Assembly (NCBI RefSeq): GCF_014207955.1
Contig: NZ_JACHLK010000006.1
Coordinates: 124,001 to 188,000, forward strand
Length of the DNA stretch: 64,000 nt
Reading direction: 5' to 3'
Source of the DNA: Acidovorax soli
Lineage (GTDB): Bacteria; Pseudomonadota; Gammaproteobacteria; Burkholderiales; Burkholderiaceae_C
Below, in pieces: positions 18,007-27,892 of this stretch. Position 1 is the stretch's first letter. Every line of letters begins with the position of its first letter. The position numbers were made by a program, and so were the translations under genes. The notes beneath the pieces were generated by a model, which worked only from the letters and a program-made list of their open reading frames with translations, ran no database searches and had not been told where the DNA came from.

Positions 18007-19047
18007 TCAGTTGCCCGACGCGGTGTGCGCGTCGTCGAAGAAGTAATCCTTGAGCGCCGTGGGCTGGTTCTTGATGGCGCCCACGCGGTGCAGGAACTGG
18101 CCCATGCCCAGCGTGTTCTCGGGGCGCACCTTGAATTGAACCTCGGGGTTCTGGATGATCTTGAGCAGCAGCGCGCGGTCGGTGTTGCCCCCGGCCACCT
18201 TGAGGTAGATGTCGGCCGCCTTCTCAGGGTTGGCGGAGACGAACTTCGCCGCCTCGTCCAGCGCATCGACGAAGGCCTTGTAGGTCTTGGGGCTCTCATT
18301 GCGGAATTTCTCGGTGGCATAGAGCACGGTGGCCGATGCCGGGCCCCCCAGCACGTCGTACGAATTGAGCACGATCTTCGCCTTGGGGTTGCCGGCCAGT
18401 TCCTGCTCCTGGAAGGGCGGGTTGCCGAAATGGCCCGTGATCTCGGTGCCGCCCTTGATGATGGCCGCCGCCGCATCGGGGTGCGGCAGCGCCACCTGGA
18501 TCTTGTCCAGGCGGTTGAACTCCTTGTCGCCCCAGAGCTTGGCCGAGGCCATCTGCAGCACGCGTGACTGCACCGAAACGCCGACGGCCGGCAGGGCGAT
18601 GCGGTCCTTGTCGGTGAAGTCGGCAATGGTCTTGACGGCCGGGTTGTTGCTCACCAGGTAGTAGGGGAAGTTGCCCAGCGAGGCCACGCCCTTGACGTTC
18701 TGGCGGCCCTTGGTGCGGTCCCACAGCGTGAACAGCGGGCCCACGCCGGCACCGGCGATGTCGATATTGCCCGACAGCAGCGCATCGTTGACGGCCGAGC
18801 CACCCGACAGCTGCAAAAACTCCACCTTGATGTCGACGCCTGCGGCCTTGCCGTGCTTTTCGATCAGCTTGTTCTCCTGCGCCACGTTGAGCAGCAGGTA
18901 GACGATGCCGAACTGCTGCGCAATGCGCAGCTGGCCCTCGGCCGCATGGGCCGTGGCGCTCAACCCGCCGGCCAGCAGCCCGGCGGTGGCCAGGGCCGCG
19001 ATGGTCTTGCGCACGAGGCGGCGGCGGGAGGTCTGGAACATGGTCAT
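18007..19047 (-). CDS. periplasmic substrate-binding protein, sulfonate/taurine ABC transporter
   Basis: 346 aa. Signal peptide about 1-35 with an Arg-rich N region (SRRRLVRK), cleaved after AHA. The mature part follows the SsuA/TauA-like type II fold: LRIAQQFGIVYLLLNVAQ, LSGGSAVNDALLSGNIDIAGAGVGP. The VYLLL/LSGG pocket pattern suits small anions such as sulfonates. It lies between the TauD gene (50 nt upstream) and the ATPase. Ligand unproven. Confidence 0.9.
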   Translation of the reverse strand: MTMFQTSRRRLVRKTIAALATAGLLAGGLSATAHAAEGQLRIAQQFGIVYLLLNVAQENKLIEKHGKAAGVDIKVEFLQLSGGSAVNDALLSGNIDIAGAGVGPLFTLWDRTKGRQNVKGVASLGNFPYYLVSNNPAVKTIADFTDKDRIALPAVGVSVQSRVLQMASAKLWGDKEFNRLDKIQVALPHPDAAAAIIKGGTEITGHFGNPPFQEQELAGNPKAKIVLNSYDVLGGPASATVLYATEKFRNESPKTYKAFVDALDEAAKFVSANPEKAADIYLKVAGGNTDRALLLKIIQNPEVQFKVRPENTLGMGQFLHRVGAIKNQPTALKDYFFDDAHTASGN

Positions 19048-19097
19048 GGGTACTGTGCAGTCAAAGATGGAAAACAGGGGATGGAGTCAGCGGCGAA

Positions 19098-20015
19098 TCA
19101 GAAGGGCACATCGCCCTCGATGGTCGTGCGGTACAGCTTGCGGCGCTCGCTGTCGGGCGTGCCGGCCGCCAGGTGGGTCACGGAGCGGTTGTCCCAGAAC
19201 ACCAGGTCGTGCGGCTGCCACTGGTGGCGGTAGGTGAACTCGGGGCGCACACTGGCGGCGAACAGCTCGGCCAGCAGGGCCTGGCTTTCGTCCTCGGACA
19301 GGCCCACGATGCGCGTCGTGAAGTGCTCGCTCACGAACAACGCCTTGCGCCCTGTCTCGGGGTGGGTGCGCACCACGGGGTGGATGGAGGGCGCCACCTC
19401 GTCGATCTGCGCCTGGGTGAGCTTGGGGCGCCAGGGGCTGCGGGCGCGCAGTTCCTCGTACTTGGCCAGGTAGCTGTGCTCGGCCTGCAGCGGCGCGATG
19501 CGCGCCTTGAGCGCTTCGGGCAGTGCGTCATAAGCGGCGTGCTGGTCGGCGAACAGGGTGTCGCCGCCCTCGCCCGGCAACTCCTGCGCATGCAGCAGCG
19601 AGCCCAGGCTGGGCTTGTCCTTGTACGACAGGTCCGAATGCCAGTAGTGGCCCGCATCGCCCAGGCCGATGGGCTGGCCGGCGCCGTCCTTGATGTTGGA
19701 GACGATCAGGATCTCGGGGTGGCCCGCGAGCTGGAAGCCCTTGAGCACATGGATCTGCAGCGGCCCGAAGCGGCGGCTGAAGTCGACATGCTGGGCAGGC
19801 GTGATGCGCTGGTCGCGGAACACCAGCACATGGTGGTCCAGGTGCGCACGGTGGATGCGTGCGAAGTCCTCCCGGCCCAGCGGGCGCGACAGGTCCAGGC
19901 CCAGCACCTCAGCCCCCAGCGGGCCGGCTGCGCCTTCGATGGAGCGGATCACCAGGCCTTGCGGCGGTGCGTCGCCATAGGGGGCGGCAACAACAGAAGA
20001 CAGAACGGCAGACAT
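19098..20015 (-). CDS. TauD/TfdA family 2-oxoglutarate-dependent dioxygenase
   Basis: 305 aa Fe(II)/2OG dioxygenase. The facial triad is HSD in AGHYWHSDLSYKD (about 124-127) and a distal His in NRSVTHLAAG near residue 278; the 2OG-binding Arg lies in the C-terminal RRKLYRTTIEGD. First gene of the sulfonate-transport operon, so it probably hydroxylates the carbon next to the sulfonate and releases sulfite. It could instead be specific for another alkyl sulfonate or sulfate ester. Divergent from eutB. Confidence 0.9.
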   Translation of the reverse strand: MSAVLSSVVAAPYGDAPPQGLVIRSIEGAAGPLGAEVLGLDLSRPLGREDFARIHRAHLDHHVLVFRDQRITPAQHVDFSRRFGPLQIHVLKGFQLAGHPEILIVSNIKDGAGQPIGLGDAGHYWHSDLSYKDKPSLGSLLHAQELPGEGGDTLFADQHAAYDALPEALKARIAPLQAEHSYLAKYEELRARSPWRPKLTQAQIDEVAPSIHPVVRTHPETGRKALFVSEHFTTRIVGLSEDESQALLAELFAASVRPEFTYRHQWQPHDLVFWDNRSVTHLAAGTPDSERRKLYRTTIEGDVPF

Positions 20016-20203
20016 GAGAACCTCGTGGGACGTGGGGGCGGTGGTGCCGCAGATGCCCCAACTCTAGGTTGCCGCTCTTATTCTGGGAACGAAGGTTTTC
20101 TCAGTTATTAACAACCAAAACAGCTAAGACTGCTGTACCCCATCGTGGCACACCGCTTGCAAGGGCATGCCATCATTGCCACGGCCCACCCATCCCTGCA
20201 CCG
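20016..20203. promoter_or_regulatory. divergent control region, TauD operon / eutBC
   Basis: 188 bp between divergent starts. The middle (about 20075-20125) is strikingly AT-rich for this genome, with ttattctgggaacgaagg and cagttattaacaacc, and probably holds promoters for one or both operons plus a LysR-type (CysB/SsuR-like) site. No exact consensus could be fixed by eye. Confidence 0.4.
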
Positions 20204-21598
20204 ATGTCGGCGACCTACCACCACACCCTCCACGGCCAGCGCTGGCTGTTCGACGACCTGCGCGCGGTGATGGCCAAGGCCACGCCCGCACGCTCGGGCG
20301 ATGCGCTGGCCGGCATCGCGGCGCAATCGGCAGTGGAACGCATGGCAGCACGCATGTGCCTGGCCGATGTGCCACTGCCCCGCTTCCTGAACGAGGCACT
20401 GGTGCCCTACGAGAGCGACGAGGTCACGCGCCTCATCATCGACACGCACGACGCCGCGGCCTTCGCCCCCATCGCCCACCTCACCGTGGGCGGCCTGCGC
20501 GACTGGCTGCTGGCGGCCGATACCGCCGCGCTCACCGCCGTGGCCCCGGGTCTTACGCCCGAGATGGTGGCCGCCGTGAGCAAGCTCATGCGCAACCAGG
20601 ACCTGGTGGCCGTGGCGCGCCAGTGCCGCGTGGTCACGCGTTTTCGCAACACCATCGGCCTGCCGGGCCACCTGGCCGTGCGCCTGCAGCCCAACCACCC
20701 GACCGACGACCTGCGCGGCATCGCGGCCTCCATGGTCGATGGCCTGCTCTACGGCGCGGGCGACGCGGTGATCGGCATCAACCCGGCCACGGACAGCATC
20801 ACCGCACTCACCGGGCTGGTGCACATGCTCGATGGCGTGGTCTCCACGCTGCAGATCCCCACGCAATCGTGCGTGCTCACGCATGTGACCAACACCGTGC
20901 AGATGATCGAGCAGGGCGCGCCGGTGGACCTGGTGTTCCAGTCCATTGCCGGCACCGAGAAGGCGAACGCGGGCTTCGGCGTCAGCCTGGCGCTGCTGCG
21001 CGAGGCGCGCGAGGCCGCCCTGTCCCTGCAGCGCGGCACGCTGGGCGACAACGTGATGTACTTCGAGACGGGCCAAGGCAGCGCACTGTCGGCCAACGCC
21101 CACCACGGCGTGGACCAGCAGACCTGCGAGGCGCGGGCCTACGGCGTGGCGCGCGCCTTCTCGCCGCTGCTCACCAACACGGTGGTCGGCTTCATCGGGC
21201 CCGAGTACCTGTACGACGGCAAGCAGATCATCCGCGCGGGCCTGGAAGACCATTTCTGCGGCAAGCTGCTCGGTGTGCCGCTGGGCTGCGACGTCTGCTA
21301 CACCAACCATGCCGAAGCCGATTCGGACGACATGGACACGCTGATGACCCTGCTGGGCGTGGCCGGCCTGACCTTCATCATGGGCGTGCCGGGGGCCGAC
21401 GACATCATGCTCAACTACCAGAGCACCTCGTTCCACGATGCACTCTACCTGCGCGAGGTGCTGGGCCTGCAACGCGCCCCCGAGTTCGATGCCTGGCTGC
21501 AGCGCATGCACCTGGCGGACGAGGCTGGCCGGCTGCTGCCCGCCGCGCAGCAACAGGCCGCCATCGCCCAATTGCGGCAGATAGGCATGCGCGCATGA
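20204..21598 (+). CDS. eutB: ethanolamine ammonia-lyase heavy chain
   Basis: 464 aa, the normal length. Adenosylcobalamin-dependent TIM-barrel subunit that splits ethanolamine into acetaldehyde and ammonia with EutC. Characteristic segments: RFRNTIGLPGHLAVRLQPNHPTDD (part), YGAGDAVIGINPATDS, QSIAGTEKANAGFG, MYFETGQGSALSAN, HAEADSDDMD, MGVPGADDIMLNYQS. The open frame extends upstream to 20069 but the EutB start is at 20204. Overlaps eutC by ATGA. No eut microcompartment genes or permease are present in the window. Confidence 0.95.
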   Translation: MSATYHHTLHGQRWLFDDLRAVMAKATPARSGDALAGIAAQSAVERMAARMCLADVPLPRFLNEALVPYESDEVTRLIIDTHDAAAFAPIAHLTVGGLRDWLLAADTAALTAVAPGLTPEMVAAVSKLMRNQDLVAVARQCRVVTRFRNTIGLPGHLAVRLQPNHPTDDLRGIAASMVDGLLYGAGDAVIGINPATDSITALTGLVHMLDGVVSTLQIPTQSCVLTHVTNTVQMIEQGAPVDLVFQSIAGTEKANAGFGVSLALLREAREAALSLQRGTLGDNVMYFETGQGSALSANAHHGVDQQTCEARAYGVARAFSPLLTNTVVGFIGPEYLYDGKQIIRAGLEDHFCGKLLGVPLGCDVCYTNHAEADSDDMDTLMTLLGVAGLTFIMGVPGADDIMLNYQSTSFHDALYLREVLGLQRAPEFDAWLQRMHLADEAGRLLPAAQQQAAIAQLRQIGMRA

Positions 21599-22395
21599 CT
21601 CTCCCGGCTCCCTCCATCGGCCCGCAGCCCGACCCCTGGGGCGACCTGCGCGCCCACACCGCCGCCCGGCTGGCCCTGGGGCGTGCCGGCACGGCCATCC
21701 CCACGCGCGAGCTGCTCGACTTTGGCCTGGCCCATGCCCAAGCGCGCGATGCGGTGCACCTGCCGCTCGATGGCGATGCGCTGGCAACACAGCTCACCGA
21801 TCTGGGCTGCGCCACGCTGCGTGTGGCCAGCGCCGCGCCCGACCGCGCCACCTACCTGCTGCGCCCCGACCTCGGCCGGCGCCTGGATGCAGCCGATGCA
21901 CGGCAGCTCGGCGACGCACCGCAGGCAGGCTGCGACCTGCTGCTGGTCGTGGCCGACGGCCTCTCGGCGCTGGCCATCGAGCGCAACGCCGTGCCGCTGG
22001 TGCAGGCCATCGTGCAAGGCGCCCCGCAGGGCTGGCACATGGGGCCCGTGGTGATCGCCACCCAGGCGCGCGTGGCCCTGGGCGACGAGGTCGGCGCGCT
22101 GCTGGGCGCGCGCATGGTGGCCGTGCTGATCGGCGAGCGCCCGGGCCTGAGCTCGCCCGACAGCCTGGGTATCTACCTCACCTGGCAGCCCCAGGTGGGC
22201 CGTAGCGATGCCGAGCGCAACTGCATCTCCAACGTGCGGGCCGAAGGCCTGGCGCCCGCCGCTGCGGCGGCGCGCCTGTGGTGGCTGTGCGTGGAGGCCA
22301 GGCGCCTGGGCCTCACGGGCATCGGCCTCAAGGACCGCAGTGATGCCGTCACCTTGGAGGCTGCCCCCTCCGGGGGCCCACTGGCCAACGGGTAA
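21595..22395 (+). CDS. eutC: ethanolamine ammonia-lyase light chain
   Basis: 266 aa. Small subunit that completes the B12-binding active site with EutB. Motifs: DLRAHTAARLALGRAGTAIPTRELLDF (part), LLLVVADGLSALAIERNAVPLVQA, LIGERPGLSSPDSLGIYLTWQPQVG (part), DAERNCISNVR. The C-terminal tail (EAAPSGGPLANG) is longer and lower in complexity than usual; its DNA resembles the ccccctccggggg core of the dispersed repeat family, so the repeat may have extended the reading frame. Translationally coupled to eutB. Confidence 0.94.
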   Translation: MTLPAPSIGPQPDPWGDLRAHTAARLALGRAGTAIPTRELLDFGLAHAQARDAVHLPLDGDALATQLTDLGCATLRVASAAPDRATYLLRPDLGRRLDAADARQLGDAPQAGCDLLLVVADGLSALAIERNAVPLVQAIVQGAPQGWHMGPVVIATQARVALGDEVGALLGARMVAVLIGERPGLSSPDSLGIYLTWQPQVGRSDAERNCISNVRAEGLAPAAAAARLWWLCVEARRLGLTGIGLKDRSDAVTLEAAPSGGPLANG

Positions 22396-22427
22396 CGCCC
22401 AGGAACCTACCCAACTTTCGCTGCTTT

Positions 22428-22462
22428 CGATATTGCCGAATGTTTCGGCAGCTTGGATATCG
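22428..22462. promoter_or_regulatory. nested inverted repeat upstream of the second TauD-like gene
   Basis: Inner perfect 7-bp arms TGCCGAA-TGT-TTCGGCA (22434-22450) within outer arms CGATAT (22428-22433) and ATATCG (22457-22462). It begins 33 nt after the eutC stop and lies 74 nt before the next start. No U-tract follows, so it is more like an operator or a processing hairpin than a terminator. Confidence 0.4.
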
Positions 22463-22535
22463 GTTTTCATTGCTTCGCAGGCGGGCCCCCCGTCCGCAGA
22501 ATCCGGCGCTCCCCCACCACTGCTGGAGCTTGCCC

Positions 22536-23495
22536 GTGAGCGCGACCTCGTCCCCATCCAACATCGATACCTCCTTCGGGAATCTGCGCATCCGCCGCGT
22601 GGCCGGCAGCCTGGGCGGTGAAGTCCTGGACCTGAAGCTCTCGGGTGAACTGGATGGCGCCACCATCGCCGACCTCACCGCCGCGCTGGTGCAGCACAAG
22701 GTGCTGTTCTTCCGCGGCCAGTCGCACCTTACCGATGCCAGCCACCAGGCCTTCGGCGCCCTGCTGGGCAAGACGGTGGCCCACCCCACGGTGCCTTCGC
22801 CCGCGGGCACGCGCATTTTCGAGCTCGATGCCTCCAAGGGCGGTGGCCGCGCTGATTCGTGGCACACCGACGTGACCTTTCTCGATGCCTTCCCCAAGTA
22901 CGGCATCCTGCGCGGCGTGAAGATCCCGGCCTACGGTGGCGACACGGTGTGGGCCAACACGGCGGCTGCCTATGCACGCCTGCCCGAAGACCTCAAGCGC
23001 CTGGCCGATGGCCTGTGGGCCGTGCACAGCAACGACTACGACTACGGCGCCGAGCGCGTGATGGTCGAGGAGGAGCGCCTGAACCACCACCGCAAGGTCT
23101 TCGTCTCGGCCGTGTACGAGGCCGAGCACCCTGTCGTGCATGTGCACCCGGTGTCGGGCGAGCGCGCGCTGCTGTTGGGCCATTTTGTCAAGAAGATCGC
23201 GGGCTTCTCCAGCACCGAATCGGCGCGCCTCTTCGAGATTTTGCAGAACCGCGTGATCCGCCTGGAGAACACCGTGCGCTGGCAGTGGCAGCAGGACGAC
23301 GTGGCGATCTGGGACAACCGCGCCACCCAGCATTTCGCCATCAACGACTACGGCAACCAGGCCCGTCTGGTGCGCCGCGTCACCGTGCACGGCGACCCGG
23401 CCGTGGCCGTGGACGGCCGCAAAAGCCGCACGCGCACACGCCCCGAGGCCACCAACGACGCCCAGATCGACACCCTCATCACCGCCACGGCATGA
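22536..23495 (+). CDS. TauD/TfdA family dioxygenase, second copy
   Basis: 319 aa. Fe(II) ligands HTD in ADSWHTDVTFLD and the distal His in NRATQHFAINDYG; Arg of the 2OG site in LVRRVTVHGD. Start taken as the GTG at 22536 because GGAG lies eight bases upstream. The reading frame reaches back to 22440 but that part is basic and unlike the family. It differs clearly from the TauD at 19098-20015, so it is not a recent duplicate. It may act on a different sulfonate, sulfate ester or aryloxy-acid; not resolvable here. Confidence 0.85.
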   Translation: MSATSSPSNIDTSFGNLRIRRVAGSLGGEVLDLKLSGELDGATIADLTAALVQHKVLFFRGQSHLTDASHQAFGALLGKTVAHPTVPSPAGTRIFELDASKGGGRADSWHTDVTFLDAFPKYGILRGVKIPAYGGDTVWANTAAAYARLPEDLKRLADGLWAVHSNDYDYGAERVMVEEERLNHHRKVFVSAVYEAEHPVVHVHPVSGERALLLGHFVKKIAGFSSTESARLFEILQNRVIRLENTVRWQWQQDDVAIWDNRATQHFAINDYGNQARLVRRVTVHGDPAVAVDGRKSRTRTRPEATNDAQIDTLITATA

Positions 23496-23500
23496 AATCA

Positions 23501-23620
23501 CCCCCTGAGTCGCTTCGCGCCTTCCCCCTCTCTCGTCTCGCTGCGCGATTCGGGAGGGGGACGCCCCCAGCGCGGCGGGGCGGCCCTTGCGCGGGGGCAC
23601 TGGCTTAGCCCACGCCAGTT
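23501..23620. repeat. dispersed intergenic repeat, copy 2
   Basis: Starts ccccctgagtcgcttcgcgc 6 nt after the preceding stop codon, then ccttccccctctctc, gggagggggacgcccc and gcgcggcggggcggccc. The same opening and a similar order occur at 2501-2575. The pyrimidine-rich and purine-rich blocks can pair into a hairpin. It occupies most of the 178-bp gap before the ABC operon. Confidence 0.6.
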
Positions 23621-23673
23621 TCATCAGACAAACGCAGTAACTACGGCCCCTGCCAGATCAAGGAATGCCCGAT

Positions 23674-25005
23674 ATGACCCAACGACGCCAATTGCTCCAG
23701 GCCGCTTCGGCCCTCGGTGCCACCGCCCTGCTGCCTGGCTTTGCCCAGGCCCAGAGCGGTGCCAAGAAGTTCCAGGGCGTGACCCTGAATGTCTCGACCT
23801 TCAGCGCCGCCTACCCCAAGCTGCTGCAGCAGTACCTGCCCGAGTTCGAGGCGCTCACGGGTGCCAAGGTGAATTTCGATGCGCCCTCCTTCCCGGTCTA
23901 CAACCAGCGCGCCGACCTGGAGCTGTCCACCAAGGGATCGGCCTACGACGTGGTCAACGTGACCTTCATCTATTCGAGCCGCTGGATCAACTCGGGCTGG
24001 CTCACGCCGCTCGACGACTTCATCAGGAACCCCAACCTCACGCCCGCCGACTGGGATGTGAACGACTTCCTGCCCGGTGCGCGCGCGCCCGAAACCGGCA
24101 AGGACGGCAAGCTCTATGGCATCCCGTGGACCGCCGAGGCGCTGCTGTCCGCGTCGTCGCGCTTCGACCTGGTGCAGCAGGCCGGCCTGGCCTACCCCGA
24201 CACCACGGACGACCTGGTCAAGGTGCTGCGCGCCGTGAACAAGAAGGAGCGCGTGGCGGGCTTCGTCTCCGACAGCCACTACGGCTGGACCTTCGTGCCC
24301 TACCTGCACGCCTTCGGCGGCGACGTATTCCGCAAGGCACCCGACGACCTGTACCCCACGCTGGACACGCCCGAGGCGATTGCCGCGGCCGAGTACTACG
24401 CCAGCCTGCTGCGCGAGTTCGGGCCCGATGGCGCCATCACCTACACGCCCGACCAGGTGACCCAGGCGCTCAAGCTCGGGCGCGTGAACTTCACCGACGC
24501 GGGCCAGCTGCACCTGGCGCAACTGGGCGACGCAGCCACGAGCAAGACGATCAAGACGCTGAAGTTCGGCCAGGTGCCCAAGGGCCCGGCCGGGCGCTTC
24601 CCGGGAACGGCCGTGCATGGCCTGGGCATTCCGACAGGCTCGAAGAACAAGGAGGCCGCCTGGGCCTTCATCCAGTGGGCGCTGTCCAAGCAGACCACGC
24701 GCAAGGCGGTGCTGGCGGGCTACGGTTCGCCCGCGCGCCGCTCGGACATCGACTCCAGGGAGTTCCGCGCCAAGCAGGTCATCAACGGCAACGACCTGGC
24801 GCAGCTGGCGCTCGACTCGATCGAACTGGCCTCCAAGACCGGGCACATGAAGTACCGCACGGTGTCGGTCTACCCGCAGGTGGACCAGCAGCTCAACAAG
24901 GCGATCGCGCTGATCGCCTCGGGCCAGGCCAGCGCCAAGCAGGCGCTGCAGCAGGCCCAGGCGCAGTCGATCACCGAGCTCAAGCGCGCCGGGCAGAACC
25001 TCTGA
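23674..25005 (+). CDS. extracellular solute-binding protein (family 1), carbohydrate-type ABC transporter
   Basis: 443 aa. The ATG at 23674 has AAGGA nine bases upstream, better than the in-frame ATG at 23665 that touches it. The signal peptide MTQRRQLLQAASALGATALLPGFAQA has a twin-arginine-like RR and a hydrophobic core. The mature part is a family-1 binding protein: PEFEALTGAKVNFD, LYGIPWTAEAL, AAAEYYASLLREFGPDGA (part), GIPTGSKNKEAAWAFIQW. First gene of an SBP-permease-permease-ATPase operon. Probable ligand a sugar, polyol or glycerophosphodiester; no catabolic gene adjoins to decide. Confidence 0.9.
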   Translation: MTQRRQLLQAASALGATALLPGFAQAQSGAKKFQGVTLNVSTFSAAYPKLLQQYLPEFEALTGAKVNFDAPSFPVYNQRADLELSTKGSAYDVVNVTFIYSSRWINSGWLTPLDDFIRNPNLTPADWDVNDFLPGARAPETGKDGKLYGIPWTAEALLSASSRFDLVQQAGLAYPDTTDDLVKVLRAVNKKERVAGFVSDSHYGWTFVPYLHAFGGDVFRKAPDDLYPTLDTPEAIAAAEYYASLLREFGPDGAITYTPDQVTQALKLGRVNFTDAGQLHLAQLGDAATSKTIKTLKFGQVPKGPAGRFPGTAVHGLGIPTGSKNKEAAWAFIQWALSKQTTRKAVLAGYGSPARRSDIDSREFRAKQVINGNDLAQLALDSIELASKTGHMKYRTVSVYPQVDQQLNKAIALIASGQASAKQALQQAQAQSITELKRAGQNL

Positions 25006-25015
25006 CCCCACGCCC

Positions 25016-25930
25016 ATGACCGCCTTGACTGTGCGCCCTGGCATCGGCTGGGAGCAGGCCCGCCGGCGCGCCTTCCTGTGGGGCCTGCTACCCTCGCTGG
25101 CGGTGCTGCTGCTCATCACGCTGGCGCCGGCCACGGCGCTGCTGGTGGCCAGCTTCACGCCGCTGAGCCTGACGGACGCGTCCGCCACCTTCCACTTCAG
25201 GGACCCGCTGGGCAACTACCGCCATCTGCTGGAAGACGAGCGCTTCCTGCACTCCATCGCCACGCAGCTCAAGCTGTCGGCCTCCAGCGTGGCATTGCAG
25301 CTGGCTGTGGGCCTGGGCCTGGCGCTGCTGCTCAACGGGCGCTCCAGGCTGCTGGGCGCCACGCGCACAGTGTTCCTGATCCCCATGGTGCTGCCGCCCA
25401 TCGTGGTGGCGCTGATCTGGAAGATCATGTACACGCCCGACGTGAGCCCCCTGCACCGCGCGCTGGAGGCCGTGGGCCTGCCCGTGCGCTCGCTCATCGC
25501 CAACCCCGACACGGCCCTGTGGGCCATCTCCATCGCCGACACCTGGCAGTGGTTCCCGTTCACCATGCTGATGGTGCTGGCCACGCTGCAAATGGTGCCC
25601 GACGAGCCGCTGGAGGCGGCGAGCCTGGACGGTGCCAACCGCTGGCAGCTGTTCGTCTACATCGTGTTCCCCCATATCCGGCCGGTGCTGGCGGTGTGCG
25701 GGCTGTTCCGGCTGATCGACAGCTTCAAGGCTTTTCCGCTGATCTATGTGCTCACCGACGGCGGCCCGGGCACGGTGACCGAGGTGACCAACTACTACGG
25801 CTTCATCCAGGCCTTCAACTTCTCCTACTGGGGCTATGCCAGCGCCATCGCGATGGTGATCCTCGCGGGCGTGTTCGCGCTCAGCTGGCTGGTGGGCCGA
25901 CTCGGATGGAACGAGCATGACAAGCGCTGA
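25016..25930 (+). CDS. ABC transporter permease 1 (MalF/UgpA type)
   Basis: 304 aa inner-membrane subunit with six predicted helices. EAA-loop motif EAASLDGANRWQLFVYIVFPHIRP (part; about residues 200-222), typical of sugar permeases. Ten nt after the binding-protein gene; its end overlaps permease 2 by 14 nt. It pairs with permease 2 to form the channel. Confidence 0.92.
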   Translation: MTALTVRPGIGWEQARRRAFLWGLLPSLAVLLLITLAPATALLVASFTPLSLTDASATFHFRDPLGNYRHLLEDERFLHSIATQLKLSASSVALQLAVGLGLALLLNGRSRLLGATRTVFLIPMVLPPIVVALIWKIMYTPDVSPLHRALEAVGLPVRSLIANPDTALWAISIADTWQWFPFTMLMVLATLQMVPDEPLEAASLDGANRWQLFVYIVFPHIRPVLAVCGLFRLIDSFKAFPLIYVLTDGGPGTVTEVTNYYGFIQAFNFSYWGYASAIAMVILAGVFALSWLVGRLGWNEHDKR

Positions 25931-26804
25931 CGCCACCCTGCCCCTGCCGGCACCACCCGCTGCTGCCGCATTGCCGCTGACTGCCACGCGCCACGCCGGC
26001 TGGCTGCGCCGCCATGCGCGCGGCCTGGTGGCCATCGCCCTGCTGCTGGTGGTGATGTTCCCCTTCCTGTGGCTGGTGCAGCTGGCCTTCAAGCCCGGGG
26101 CAGAGATCTTCGAGGACAGCCTGCTCTTCGTGCCCACGCTGGAAGGCTTTCGCAGCCTGCTGCAGGGCAACTTCCTGAAGTCTTTCTGGAACAGCCTGGC
26201 GGTGAGCACCCTGTCCACCGGCCTGTCGCTGCTGATCGGCGTGCCGGCGGCTTATGCGCTCACGCGCTGGCAGTTCAGGTGGCGGCGCCATGTGGCGCTG
26301 TGGATTCTGGTGACGCGCATGGCGCCGCCCATCGCCTTCACCATCCCCTTCTTCCTGGCCTACCGCTGGCTGGGGCTGCAAGACACCATTGCCGGCCTGG
26401 CCATTGTCTACCTGACCTTCAACCTGGCCATCGTGATCTGGCTCATGCAGACCTTCTTCGAGGCCGTGCCCACGGCCCTGGAAGAAGCCGCCTACATCGA
26501 CGGCTGCGGCGTCTGGCAGGCCTTCTGGCGCATCACGCTGCCGCTGGCCTCGCCCGGGCTGACGGCCACGGCCGTGCTGTGCTTCATCTTCTCGTGGAAC
26601 GATTTCTTCTACGCCCTCATCCTCACGCGCACCAACGCCATCACGGCGCCCGTGGCCATCGTCAACTTCCTGCAGTACGAAGGCTGGGAGTGGACCAAGA
26701 TCGCTGCCAGCGGCACGCTGGTGATGTTCCCGGTGGTGATCTTCACGGTGCTGGTGCGCACCTACCTTGTCCGCGGCCTCACCGCCGGCGGCGTGAAAGA
26801 CTGA
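25917..26804 (+). CDS. ABC transporter permease 2 (MalG/UgpE type)
   Basis: 295 aa, six helices after a polar Pro/Ala N-terminus of about 35 residues. EAA loop EEAAYIDGCGVWQAFWRITLP (part; near residue 190) contacts the ATPase. The C-terminus ends LVRGLTAGGVKD, the usual MalG-type tail. Overlaps permease 1; five nt before the ATPase gene. Confidence 0.92.
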   Translation: MTSADATLPLPAPPAAAALPLTATRHAGWLRRHARGLVAIALLLVVMFPFLWLVQLAFKPGAEIFEDSLLFVPTLEGFRSLLQGNFLKSFWNSLAVSTLSTGLSLLIGVPAAYALTRWQFRWRRHVALWILVTRMAPPIAFTIPFFLAYRWLGLQDTIAGLAIVYLTFNLAIVIWLMQTFFEAVPTALEEAAYIDGCGVWQAFWRITLPLASPGLTATAVLCFIFSWNDFFYALILTRTNAITAPVAIVNFLQYEGWEWTKIAASGTLVMFPVVIFTVLVRTYLVRGLTAGGVKD

Positions 26805-26809
26805 CCGAC

Positions 26810-27883
<1,074 letters not shown>

Positions 27884-27892
27884 TCCCGTGCC

